A stretch of DNA of 64,000 nucleotides from Bacteroidales bacterium (GTDB lineage Bacteria > Bacteroidota > Bacteroidia > Bacteroidales > Paludibacteraceae): positions 1 to 64,000 of the forward strand of contig JAJFVH010000120.1 in NCBI GenBank assembly GCA_021371875.1, written 5' to 3'. Each line of letters starts with the position of its first letter. Positions within the stretch are counted from its first letter, which is position 1. The notes under the pieces were generated by a model. That model worked only from the letters and a program-made list of their open reading frames with translations, searched no databases and was not told the origin of the DNA. The position numbers were made by a program, and so were the translations under genes. Positions 7,826-15,994 of this stretch are shown in pieces.

Positions 7826-9073
7826 ATGAACACAAAACTATCCATTCTCTTTTTCGTAAAGAGAACAAAAACAAACATTGATGGACTTCTACCCATCTTC
7901 ATTCGGGTTACGGTCAGCGGTGAGCGTATCGAATTTAGTACAAAACGTTTTACTTCAGCTGAAAAATGGTCGGTCGAAGGCAATCGTATGAAAGGCACAA
8001 GTGCTGAAGCCAAAGCAACTAATTCTTATCTTGACACCCTAAAAGCTAAGGTTTATGATTACCAGCAACAACTTATCCGGGAAGATGAACTCGTTAACGT
8101 AGAAAACATGCGAAATAAAATTCTGGGGATTGAAAAACGCAGTCACATGTTGGTTGGTATATTTAAACAGCACAACGAAGAAATAAAGGCTCTTGTTGGC
8201 AGGGAATTCGCAACCGCAACATATACCCGATATGAAACATCATTAAAACACACGATAGAATTTTTACAATGGAAATACAAAGTTTCCGATATTGATATCC
8301 GCAAGATCAATCACGAAACCATCACGAGCTACGAATTCTTTTTGAAATGTGTACGTAAGTGCAACCAAAACACCACAGCCAAATACATCAAAAATTTCGG
8401 CAAGATTGTTCGAATTTGCCTTGCAAATGGTTGGATAACCCGAGATCCTTTTATAAACTATAAGTGCAAAATTGTTGAGGTCGATAGAGCATTTTTATCT
8501 CAGGATGAAATTGAAACCATGTTTAATAAAGAGTTTACAACTGAACGTCTCAACCTGGTAAAAGATATATTTTTATTTAGTTGTTTTACTGGCTTGGCAT
8601 ATGCCGATGTCAAAAAACTCACACAAGGCAATATTGGAATAGGTGTTGACAGCGAGCGGTGGATATTCATCAACCGAACTAAGACCGACACACGGTCTAG
8701 CATTCCTTTATTGCCCTTTTCGGCAGCCATTATAGAGAAATACCATAACCACCCGCAATCATCCAACCAGGGGCGTTTATTGCCCATTCTGAGCAACCAA
8801 AAGATGAATTCCTATTTAAAAGAAATAGCTGACCTTTGTGGCATTCATAAAGAATTGACTTTCCATATTGCGCGTCATACGTTTGCCACCACGGTCACGC
8901 TCACAAATGGCGTTCCCATTGAAAGCGTATCAAAGATGCTGGGACATAAAAATCTTCACACGACACAACATTATGCGAAAATTCTAGATTTGAAAGTGAG
9001 TGATGATATGAAGGTACTAAAAGATAAGTTTGGGAACGGAAAGCAAATGTTATTGAAAAAGTCAATAGGATAA
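7826..9073 (+). CDS. Tyrosine site-specific recombinase (integrase)
   Basis: Catalyses integration and excision of the island at ssrA. The 415-residue protein has the usual Bacteroidota phage/CTn integrase layout: N-terminal arm-binding domain (about 1-105), SAM-like core-binding domain (about 110-210) and catalytic domain (about 220-400). Visible catalytic residues are H-I-A-R in FHIARHTF and the nucleophile Tyr in LHTTQHYAK; GHKNLH lies between them. The position of the first catalytic Arg reads TGLAYAD, so Arg I is absent, as reported for IntDOT of CTnDOT. Being the first gene next to attL and reading inwards fits its role. A damaged relative lies at 47845-48034. Confidence 0.95.
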   Translation: MNTKLSILFFVKRTKTNIDGLLPIFIRVTVSGERIEFSTKRFTSAEKWSVEGNRMKGTSAEAKATNSYLDTLKAKVYDYQQQLIREDELVNVENMRNKILGIEKRSHMLVGIFKQHNEEIKALVGREFATATYTRYETSLKHTIEFLQWKYKVSDIDIRKINHETITSYEFFLKCVRKCNQNTTAKYIKNFGKIVRICLANGWITRDPFINYKCKIVEVDRAFLSQDEIETMFNKEFTTERLNLVKDIFLFSCFTGLAYADVKKLTQGNIGIGVDSERWIFINRTKTDTRSSIPLLPFSAAIIEKYHNHPQSSNQGRLLPILSNQKMNSYLKEIADLCGIHKELTFHIARHTFATTVTLTNGVPIESVSKMLGHKNLHTTQHYAKILDLKVSDDMKVLKDKFGNGKQMLLKKSIG

Positions 9074-9077
9074 TTTT

Positions 9078-9117
9078 AAAAGCCAGACAATTATCGACCC
9101 TCAATTGTCTGGCTTTT
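9078..9117. terminator. Bidirectional terminator between integrase and abiEii
   Basis: A perfect 15-bp inverted repeat, AAAAGCCAGACAATT (9078-9092) and AATTGTCTGGCTTTT (9103-9117), lies between two convergent genes. The A and T ends give a U-tract in both directions. Confidence 0.8.
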
Positions 9118-10029
9118 CTATTCTTTGTCTCCAAAAAGAAATTGTCTCAATTTTTCAACCCCCATATTAAATTTAGAAGGATTCGTATCCTTAAGTGTTT
9201 GGATATTCTTCAGTTTCCATTGTATGGAAGGAAAGCTACTCAAATCACCGGCACAACATTTTTCCCATTTAGGGCTTCCACTTTCGAAGGAGAGCAGAAA
9301 TTCTTTATCAGTATCGATGAGATTTTGATTGACATTTTCTATTAACTCCTTCCTTGTAGTCTCGAAATCAGCATATTCGAATGGAACATCGGACATTCCT
9401 TTAAATTGATTTTCAAGAGCTTGTTTCTGATCTATAGGATTCGGTTGAAGTGATTCAATAAGAGGCTTATCGCTTCCCAAAAGATAGAAAATCAAACCAT
9501 TCTTTATATCGGCAAATGCTTCAATTTCCATATACTTATAATCAAAAAGGTCGCGTGGGTGTTGACGACCCAATGCCGCAGCAATTTTCCCACCGTATAA
9601 TAATGAAAAAGGGACTATTCTAGCTACACAGCTCATTTTAAATTCCTCTTTAGCCTTTTCACAAAGTTCCTTTTCTTCGATATCACCAATGATACCCCGT
9701 TTGACACCATTCACCTCAATTTTCACAGTTGCCCCATTATAAGTACATTGCAATTTCAGTACAGCTGGTTTGGGGATAATACGAATACCCGGAATAGCCT
9801 TTTCAATTTGCTGCTTTAAGGCAATCAAATGATTATTGATTTCTTGTAAGCTTTCCTCTCTGTTTTTAATCGGAAGATAAGTTAAGTCAACATCAACAGA
9901 ATAGCGAGGCATGTTTTTTACAAATAAATTAATAGCAGTTCCTCCATGAACAGCAAAATCCGTAATTTTATAAACCAATGGCATAATCCGAATTAAGAGA
10001 GCCACCTGCTTTTTATAAGTTTCATTCAT
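9118..10029 (-). CDS. AbiEii-type nucleotidyltransferase toxin
   Basis: Toxin half of a type IV AbiE toxin-antitoxin/abortive infection pair. AbiEii proteins are DNA-polymerase-beta-fold nucleotidyltransferases. The 303-residue product shows the family motifs HGGTAINLF (about residues 28-36) and RYSVDVDLTYL, where the two Asp residues bind metal, and a later GRQHPRDLFDYK motif. It overlaps the upstream antitoxin gene by 8 bp, the usual coupling in these pairs. It probably stabilises the island and may limit phage. Toxicity is inferred from family. Confidence 0.85.
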   Translation of the reverse strand: MNETYKKQVALLIRIMPLVYKITDFAVHGGTAINLFVKNMPRYSVDVDLTYLPIKNREESLQEINNHLIALKQQIEKAIPGIRIIPKPAVLKLQCTYNGATVKIEVNGVKRGIIGDIEEKELCEKAKEEFKMSCVARIVPFSLLYGGKIAAALGRQHPRDLFDYKYMEIEAFADIKNGLIFYLLGSDKPLIESLQPNPIDQKQALENQFKGMSDVPFEYADFETTRKELIENVNQNLIDTDKEFLLSFESGSPKWEKCCAGDLSSFPSIQWKLKNIQTLKDTNPSKFNMGVEKLRQFLFGDKE

Positions 10030-10789
10030 ATTCGTACAATTCTTTTGGTATGGTTATCATGTATTCAGGGAGGTAAACCCCTTTGTCTGCCAGCTGTCGT
10101 TTACCTAGCCCTAACTGTATTTTACTGAGGTCTAACTTACCGAACCATTCATGTCCGGCTTTTTCAGCCATATATAAGAATAATCGCTTTACTTTTAGGT
10201 TATCGGCATTTTCCAGCAACTTTTGTACAACTTCAGCTCTTAATGTCGTAAGTTGTTCCATAATATAAAATAAATCCATATAAGCATATTGATTAGGGGC
10301 CAATAACAGGCATTCAAGAAATGCTTGTTCTGGAACAGAAGCCAATACTTGATAATCCCCTTTTTTGAACATCGCTAATTGGGATGTTTTGAAAATTTTT
10401 GTGGAGAAGAATTTTAGTTCATATTCAAAATCAGTATTTACCATCCAATTTGGAACTTTATCCTCTTTTGGATGTCCAATCATCAAAACAGGCTTTCCCA
10501 TTGGAACATAATGGTTGAATCCTGATAGCTCTAAAGCAGAATGAGCACCCACATAAAATTCTTTATCCAACTGACTATTATAATTGGATAAAGCTGAATA
10601 AAAAGACAGTTTATCCCCTGTCCTATACATAACTCCTTTGGATAAAAAAGATAACCACCCTGATTTACGGTATTGCTGCATTAATTGATCTGAATATCCA
10701 TTTTTTATAAGCCAGGAAGAAAATAACAGTCCTCCGGTTTGCCAATTTTGCAGCAATTGGTTTAATTTAGTTCTTGTTTCTATATTCAT
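10022..10789 (-). CDS. AbiEi-type antitoxin / transcriptional regulator
   Basis: Antitoxin partner of the nucleotidyltransferase that follows it. The 255-residue protein has an N-terminal winged-helix region (about residues 1-60) and the family C-terminal segment containing GAHSALELSGF (about 81-91) and SVPEQAFLECLL. AbiEi proteins repress their own promoter and neutralise the toxin without forming a stable complex. The first ATG is at 10787-10789. The upstream 160 bp to the next gene is AT-rich and presumably holds the promoter and operator, but no clear repeat was identified. Confidence 0.8.
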   Translation of the reverse strand: MNIETRTKLNQLLQNWQTGGLLFSSWLIKNGYSDQLMQQYRKSGWLSFLSKGVMYRTGDKLSFYSALSNYNSQLDKEFYVGAHSALELSGFNHYVPMGKPVLMIGHPKEDKVPNWMVNTDFEYELKFFSTKIFKTSQLAMFKKGDYQVLASVPEQAFLECLLLAPNQYAYMDLFYIMEQLTTLRAEVVQKLLENADNLKVKRLFLYMAEKAGHEWFGKLDLSKIQLGLGKRQLADKGVYLPEYMITIPKELYEYE

Positions 10790-10951
10790 AATATATAATA
10801 AAGGAATAAACTGAACCGCAAAAGTAAATCTTATTATTTATTTCAACAAATAATTTCAGTGTTTATTTGCTTCATATCTCAATTTTAGTTTAATATGGTT
10901 GCCAATTCTATAGTTCAACTATAGATTAAAGGAATTATTCAAACTATTCAA

Positions 10952-11560
10952 TCACTTCCTCTTATCCTTCGCCCCACTGTCAAATGCAATAAGGTTGAAC
11001 ATTTCTCTCATCCTGGAGCGAACACGGTTGCCGTAATAGTCTTCGAGTTCTGAGGCTGAAAGGTTGGTGGTGGCATGAGTGAGCATGTGGTTACTAATAA
11101 AATGATCATACCGGGAAAGCAAAATTTCACCCATAACATTGCACTGATTGCCGAAGTATTTAAAGGTACTCTCAGCTCCGAGATCGTCAAAACAGTGGGT
11201 ATAAGGCTGAGGTGGAATTGTAGAATTGGTATATGCCTGGCTTCCGTAGCGTTGTATAACCTCATATCCATCTTTGATAAAATCGAAAGTGATTTCACGA
11301 CATGATTTGATTCCAAAGCGTTGCGGTTGCGGTACAAGTAAACGCATAAGTGACATAAGGCTGGTTTTACCGCAGCCAATCGGACCGGTCAATAATATCC
11401 CTTTGTGAAGATTGATATTGAAATACTTTGCTTGCTGCTCATCTTGCAAGAACCACGTCAATATTTTTTGTACTAGTTCATGATCTTCAGGATAAATACA
11501 AAAGTGATTGCCGAAGATTTCTTTTCCTCTGGTTTGTATTATAGACAGGTTGTTGTTCAT
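10952..11560 (-). CDS. DnaC/IstB-like AAA+ ATPase
   Basis: A 202-residue P-loop ATPase with Walker A GPIGCGKTS (about residues 58-66) and Walker B HCFDDLGAE (about 122-130), plus an ATTNLSASELEDYYGNRVRSRM stretch carrying the sensor and Arg-finger region. The closest recognisable group is the DnaC/IstB helicase-loader type. It is third in a tight operon after an HTH protein and a replication-initiator-like protein (3-bp gap), so loading the host helicase for island replication is the likely role. In a virus-like reading it could alternatively serve another motor function. Confidence 0.75.
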   Translation of the reverse strand: MNNNLSIIQTRGKEIFGNHFCIYPEDHELVQKILTWFLQDEQQAKYFNINLHKGILLTGPIGCGKTSLMSLMRLLVPQPQRFGIKSCREITFDFIKDGYEVIQRYGSQAYTNSTIPPQPYTHCFDDLGAESTFKYFGNQCNVMGEILLSRYDHFISNHMLTHATTNLSASELEDYYGNRVRSRMREMFNLIAFDSGAKDKRK

Positions 11561-11563
11561 ATT

Positions 11564-12370
11564 TTAAAGAGGTTCAGAATAGTTTTTTCCAGTAGTAACG
11601 TTTAGATTCCCGGGAATCGGTTGTTTTTGTCCTGCGATTTGAGGCTGCGGTGAAAACTGCGGAATGTTTAGTATCCAATTGCCGGCAGCTGCTTGCCAAT
11701 CTTTCATAGGTGCTTTTCCGCCTACCTTCCAACCATTGCTCTGGAAGTGATTAAAGAATTTCTGTGCTTCCATTTCGCTGCTGTTTTGCTCCAGAAAGTA
11801 TTCCCGTATTTTCTCAATAGTGGGATGGAAAGCATTTGCTGGTCGAATTGCCGGAACACTTTTTTCCGGCAAGTTTTTTAGATCAACCTTTTCCCCGTTT
11901 ACCTCAATTACTTTCACCTTATTTTTTGAAACTTTCAAAACAATATCATTTTTTGGTTGGGTGTCTTCGTTTTCAATATTTAAGTTTAAGATGTTTTCTT
12001 TGTTTATATAAGGGGCTAATGCTTGTTCAATGCTTGTTTCGATATTAGTACGGTCATGGTTAGATAATGGTTTAGCACTTGACTGCATATCGAACAGGTA
12101 CACCAAGCTCCCTTTAAACGGATTGAACGAAGGCAGATATTGGATATAACCGTAATTATGCAGGTCTTTCATACATTTATGATAAGTGGCTTTAGCGCAA
12201 ATTTTACTAATGCGCATGAGTTCTTGCCGGGATATTGATACAGGATTCTGAAAGCGTTCCGCATTCCAAAACTGAAAGATGGCCATGTAGAGGCTAACGT
12301 GTGTTGGATTAAGACGGTTATCAGCCGCAACACGTTGAAAGAATCCGCTTAGCTGAAGAATATAATTCAT
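11564..12370 (-). CDS. Winged-helix replication-initiator-like protein
   Basis: A 268-residue protein. Residues 1-100 form a winged-helix-like domain (PVSISRQELMRISKICAKA, then a KGSLVYLF wing). A charged linker follows, and a C-terminal region (about 185-245) contains FFNHFQSNGWKVGGK and DWQAAAGNWI, a short motif often seen at the ends of DnaD/replication proteins on Bacteroidota mobile elements. It overlaps the HTH gene upstream by 4 bp (ATGA) and precedes the ATPase. Function as a replication initiator is inferred from the domain pattern and neighbours. Confidence 0.65.
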   Translation of the reverse strand: MNYILQLSGFFQRVAADNRLNPTHVSLYMAIFQFWNAERFQNPVSISRQELMRISKICAKATYHKCMKDLHNYGYIQYLPSFNPFKGSLVYLFDMQSSAKPLSNHDRTNIETSIEQALAPYINKENILNLNIENEDTQPKNDIVLKVSKNKVKVIEVNGEKVDLKNLPEKSVPAIRPANAFHPTIEKIREYFLEQNSSEMEAQKFFNHFQSNGWKVGGKAPMKDWQAAAGNWILNIPQFSPQPQIAGQKQPIPGNLNVTTGKNYSEPL

Positions 12371-12645
12371 CGTGTTTTCTTTTTGAGGTTTTGTGATAAC
12401 AACACATCTATATCGGAAGCATTGTAATAATTTGTTCCACCAATCTTTGTATAGGGTAATGTACCGTTAATACGTAAGGTTTGGAGTGTTCCTGGTGAAA
12501 TGTTGAGTAACTTGCGGACTTCGACTGATTTCATCCATTTCTTTAGGGCTGGATTCTTTTGTTCGCTAATGAGTATCCGGATTTCATCAAGCAGTTCTAT
12601 CTTGAATTCCCGAAGGTCGTCGGTGGTAATGATTTGTGCTGGCAT
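12367..12645 (-). CDS. Helix-turn-helix protein (excisionase/HTH_17-like)
   Basis: A 92-residue protein with an N-terminal helix and a MerR/excisionase-type HTH at about residues 38-88 (VRKLLNISPGTLQTLRINGTLP, then YYNASDIDVLL). This architecture is common in the first gene of replication/excision operons of Bacteroidota integrative elements. It is the first gene of a three-gene operon on the minus strand. It could be a recombination directionality factor or a regulator; the sequence does not decide. Confidence 0.75.
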   Translation of the reverse strand: MPAQIITTDDLREFKIELLDEIRILISEQKNPALKKWMKSVEVRKLLNISPGTLQTLRINGTLPYTKIGGTNYYNASDIDVLLSQNLKKKTR

Positions 12646-13038
12646 GATAATTTAATTGATAATTAGTATTTTACAGTTGATTATTCATGTGTTTAATTTA
12701 TTAACTAGCAGTGCATTTAATAGGAACGTTCTATTATAAATCATAATCTATAGCTTTTATTAAGGCTACTAAGGATCGACCTCGTCCGGTGAGCCGAAAA
12801 ATGGAGTGAAGTAGGCGTAGAAAACTTTTCTGTTTGAGTCCCGACGTATTTCGGCGGGGTGAGTTTAAAAGTTTTCAGCTTACAAACGACTAATTTTTCG
12901 AGTGAAGCGGGCGCAGTCTTGATTTTTTTTGCTTACTTTTTTGCATCAAGGCAAAAAGAGTAAGTGGGGTTTTAGGGGCAAAGCCCCTGATATTCAATTT
13001 TATATTATGAATAGGTAATATAACGATAACCATATTGA
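12646..13038. repeat. Hairpin-rich non-coding region (candidate origin)
   Basis: No gene was found in 393 bp. A nested cruciform spans 12820-12876: outer arms GAAAACTTTT and AAAAGTTTTC (perfect 10 bp), inner arms CCCGACG and CGGCGGG. A second structure pairs CTTGAT with ATCAAG and GCTTACTTTTTTGC with GCAAAAAGAGTAAG (about 12918-12964). A third is AGGGGC-aaa-GCCCCT (12974-12988). It lies directly upstream of the replication-type operon, a natural place for a replication or transfer origin, but no relaxase gene is present to support oriT. Confidence 0.5.
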
Positions 13039-13575
13039 TTATTCATTATATTCTAATGCCCGTATTATCCAACCGTATAAATACTTTTTATTGGCCGGAC
13101 GTTTTTTTATAATGGCTATGTAGTGAGATATTTTAGCCACGGTAAAAGCCGATTGAAAATAACCAAAGTCTAACGAATTGAGTTTTTGGAGTGTTTTTTC
13201 ACCAACTATGCCATCAGCTTTAGTACCAACGATAGATTGGGTCAGATGGATACTTTTGTTTATTCCGGCATTTACGGCAAAATCAAAAATTGAATCGGCT
13301 GACAGTTGATTCTGAATTTGATCTGCTTTTAATGGCAACCAAAATTCATACAGATAAAAAAGGTCTACCTGTTTTTGTAATTCGATATCCTTATCGAGTG
13401 TCGCAGGAAAATCAGACTTGTCTTTGTACTTATCGATAATAACCCAGCCTTTCCATGCTGAATGTGAAGCCCGTGAAATCCCTTTGTAAGTTTCACTCCC
13501 AAGGTCATCGGGATCGTTGCTGTACCCGCCTTCGTAAACAAACGTTTTTTGAAGCGCAATGTTGAATTCTGCCAT
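13039..13575 (-). CDS. GH108-type N-acetylmuramidase (lysozyme-like)
   Basis: A peptidoglycan hydrolase of 178 residues. The N-terminus carries the GH108 signature YEGGYSNDPDDLGSETYKGIS, in which the Glu before GG is the likely catalytic acid. The C-terminal half resembles the linked peptidoglycan-binding segment (GIVGEKTLQKLN, about residues 128-139). No signal peptide is visible, as in phage endolysins exported by holins. The ATG at 13575 is chosen; the open frame extends 36 codons further but does not look conserved. GH108 genes recur in Bacteroidota phage-like elements. Confidence 0.8.
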   Translation of the reverse strand: MAEFNIALQKTFVYEGGYSNDPDDLGSETYKGISRASHSAWKGWVIIDKYKDKSDFPATLDKDIELQKQVDLFYLYEFWLPLKADQIQNQLSADSIFDFAVNAGINKSIHLTQSIVGTKADGIVGEKTLQKLNSLDFGYFQSAFTVAKISHYIAIIKKRPANKKYLYGWIIRALEYNE

Positions 13576-13949
13576 TTTGTTAGATTTTAGAACCAAGAGC
13601 CTCCCGAAATCTATCGGAATAAAGACCCAATGGTTGTGATTTATAATGGACAAAATTGAAAAGAATGAAAGATATAAAAGCACAAGTTGGGAAAAGTTTT
13701 TTTTCTATTGTGGTTGTGAATAGGATCTGGAGGGGTTTTTCAATAGGAAATTACCCTCGAAATTGGAACTGAACTTGGGAAATTACCCCTAATCCCCGAA
13801 GAAAGATTTTTAGACAATTAAACATGATTTATATTGCCCTAATGAATCAAAAAGATAAGGTTTAAATGAGTTTTTATTTATAAAAAATAATTCCCAAACT
13901 TGGGAAAAGCTTGGGAATTATTTTAAAATATCATAAGTGAACTATTTCT
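13576..13949. other. Intergenic region with terminator of the reductase gene
   Basis: A 12-bp inverted repeat, AATAATTCCCAA (13886-13897) and TTGGGAATTATT (13911-13922), forms the terminator of the leftward reductase gene. Two copies of GGAAATTACCC occur near 13745-13785, perhaps operator-like. Nothing coding was found. Confidence 0.5.
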
Positions 13950-14477
13950 TTAAACGTGCTGATATTCAGCTTGTAATATGCTATTTTTGATTGATTGATT
14001 GTTGGTCAATTTCCATTGGGATTCTCCATTATACTTGGGAAACAAGGGTATTCCGTCTCCAAGCATGTAAGGCAGATAATTTATAATCAGTTTATCAATC
14101 AGTTTATTTTCTAATAGAGAAGCCGTTAAGATACCTCCACCCAGCAACCAGATATTTCTGCCATCCTGTTCTTTGAGTTTTTTGATCTGGTTTATCGCAT
14201 TCTCTTTTATAAAGCGTACTTCTTTGTGAAGTTCTATTGACTTTTGTGAAACGACATATATTTCTTTAGCCTTGAATGGTATTTCGACATCTATGCATGA
14301 TAATTCGAAATAGGTATTCCCGCCCATGATAACCGTGTCAATTGAATCATAAAACACATTCTTTCCGTAATCTTCCCGTTCCGGATTTGAAATTGTAGTC
14401 AGCATATCAAATCCTCCATAAATAGGAGCCAAATAGCCGTCCAACGAAACGGTTGTATATAATATAAGTTCTCTCAT
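13950..14477 (-). CDS. RibD C-terminal / dihydrofolate reductase family protein
   Basis: A 175-residue NADPH-dependent reductase-like protein. Features of the RibD_C/DHFR fold are the N-terminal TTVSLDGYLA segment (about residues 8-17), VIMGGNTYFEL (about 49-59) and WLLGGGILTASLLENKLIDKL (about 105-125), a nucleotide-binding turn. Stand-alone members are frequent accessory genes on Bacteroidota mobile elements and their substrates are unknown. A structured leader region lies upstream on the same transcript. Confidence 0.75.
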   Translation of the reverse strand: MRELILYTTVSLDGYLAPIYGGFDMLTTISNPEREDYGKNVFYDSIDTVIMGGNTYFELSCIDVEIPFKAKEIYVVSQKSIELHKEVRFIKENAINQIKKLKEQDGRNIWLLGGGILTASLLENKLIDKLIINYLPYMLGDGIPLFPKYNGESQWKLTNNQSIKNSILQAEYQHV

Positions 14478-14504
14478 GGCTGTAAAGTTGTTGATTTGTA
14501 TAAA

Positions 14505-14700
14505 AAAAACGTGGACTCATAACTGTTCTTCACGAGGTATCGGCATACCCACAGACGAAACAGAAAAAGTCCACGCATACGTTGAGCATGCATGAACATT
14601 CTGCTTTTGGTCTCGTCTGTTTTTGAAAATTGCCGATTTTCGTGAGAGACGTTCAGCGAACGTTATGTCAGAATCTTAATGTTATTTCAATATTTATCTT
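14505..14700. repeat. Multi-stem structured non-coding region between rteC and the reductase gene
   Basis: Several perfect inverted pairs nest here: CGTGGACT (14510-14517) with AGTCCACG (14568-14575); TCACGA (14530-14535) with TCGTGA (14640-14645); GGTAT-cggc-ATACC (14536-14549); ACAGACGA (14551-14558) with TCGTCTGT (14613-14620); and ACGTTC-agc-GAACGT (14649-14663). Some of these pairings exclude one another, so alternative folds are possible. No open frame is present. Confidence 0.5.
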
Positions 14701-14706
14701 TATATA

Positions 14707-15570
14707 TTATTTTTTTTTATTATCAGAATCCGCTTCAATCATTCTTTCTGTCAGATTATCTTTTAAACAGTCAAGAAACTGAGTGCGACTTCCTTTTCGA
14801 TCCCTGATTTCCAAATAAATACGATAGATGTCCCCAATGCTTACATTAAAGACATCCTCCAGGTAAGAAGTAAGTGCTTTCAATTTTATATTTCCGTGGT
14901 TTATACACTTTGAGGTATCCAATGCATAAATTAACTCTGCCAAATCCGTTTTACTTGCCGTCCATGTCTCACGTGTTTTAAACATTGTATGAATTTCATG
15001 TTCTGTTACAGTATCTTCTTTCAATTTGACAAGCTGCGATTTGATATACAACTCTAATAAATCATTCGCCATGATTTTGGCGATTTTATAATCATAGCCT
15101 GTAGAAAACCGCACATCCCGCTCGAAATAAAAACAGGCTATATTTACAGGAATATCGGAATCCCTGTTTCTTAAAAAGTAAATTTTATCAAAATGAGTGC
15201 AGCCCGTACGATAATAATGATACATCTCAATATTGCGTTCGAAGTAATGTTTCAATCTGTCCAATTCGTTTAATAAATAGGTCTCTACTGTTGAACAGCT
15301 ACCTTTTGGACGATTCATTTCAATCTTGTATACCGATATGTAATAAATCAGTTTACTTATTATTTTCGGCTTTATTTCCTTAAAAAATAAGATTTCCTCC
15401 ACTTCTGTTTTAAAATCGTATTGTATAATGAAACTTTTTAAATCTTCCAGTTTAGACTCAAAAAACGTTAAGATTTGAGTTGATTTAGTTATTTCATTCT
15501 TTTCATCTCGTTCAATCTTTATTATTTGTTTTTCTATTTCGTCAAGTTGTAGATTTATGAATTTTTCCAT
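14707..15570 (-). CDS. rteC: RteC family regulator
   Basis: A 287-residue protein of the RteC family. In CTnDOT-type conjugative transposons RteC, induced through RteA/RteB, activates the excision operon. The family pattern is visible in EILFFKEIKPKIISKLIYY (about residues 63-81), YYRTGCTHFDKIYFLR (about 120-135) and a C-terminal winged-helix region (TWTASKTDLAELIYALD). No rteA, rteB or tra genes are present, so it is either a cargo remnant or acts on another element. It begins with ATG at 15568-15570. Base composition is AT-rich like the adjacent glycan locus. Confidence 0.8.
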   Translation of the reverse strand: MEKFINLQLDEIEKQIIKIERDEKNEITKSTQILTFFESKLEDLKSFIIQYDFKTEVEEILFFKEIKPKIISKLIYYISVYKIEMNRPKGSCSTVETYLLNELDRLKHYFERNIEMYHYYRTGCTHFDKIYFLRNRDSDIPVNIACFYFERDVRFSTGYDYKIAKIMANDLLELYIKSQLVKLKEDTVTEHEIHTMFKTRETWTASKTDLAELIYALDTSKCINHGNIKLKALTSYLEDVFNVSIGDIYRIYLEIRDRKGSRTQFLDCLKDNLTERMIEADSDNKKK

Positions 15571-15994
15571 GAGACTAAATTTTATATAAAAATACCCTTC
15601 ATGATATTCCTTTAAAAATACTATCTACCAGCAGAACCTAATCAATGCTATATGAATCTAGTAGTAGGAAATAACATCCGCAATTATTTTATACATTCTG
15701 TTTTTGATTATAATTGCTTTTTATCAATTTTAAAAATCAAAAATAAGGTTGGTATTAAAACTATTATTGCTTGACTTGATATAGTTTGTAAACGAAATCA
15801 AGCAATTTTGACAACATAAAACCAGTATTATTTTTTGTTTATCTCTCTTATGTCTTAAATGGCAAATCAGTTGAGCTAAAAAGAAAGAATGTCTAAAATT
15901 AACAGACACTCTTTCTGGCCTTAAAAAACTAATTATTGCAGAGCCTAAAAAACATGATTACCCCTTTGGAGCTAACTGAATTAGTTAAATAAAT
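15571..15994. terminator. Intergenic region with terminator of the glycan operon
   Basis: No gene was found in 424 bp. AGAAAGAATGTCT (15882-15894) pairs with AGACACTCTTTCT (15904-15916) with one mismatch and is followed, on the minus strand, by a U-rich stretch: a likely terminator for the leftward operon that ends at 15995. ATTGCTTGA (15766-15774) and TCAAGCAAT (15798-15806) form a second hairpin near rteC. Confidence 0.5.
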
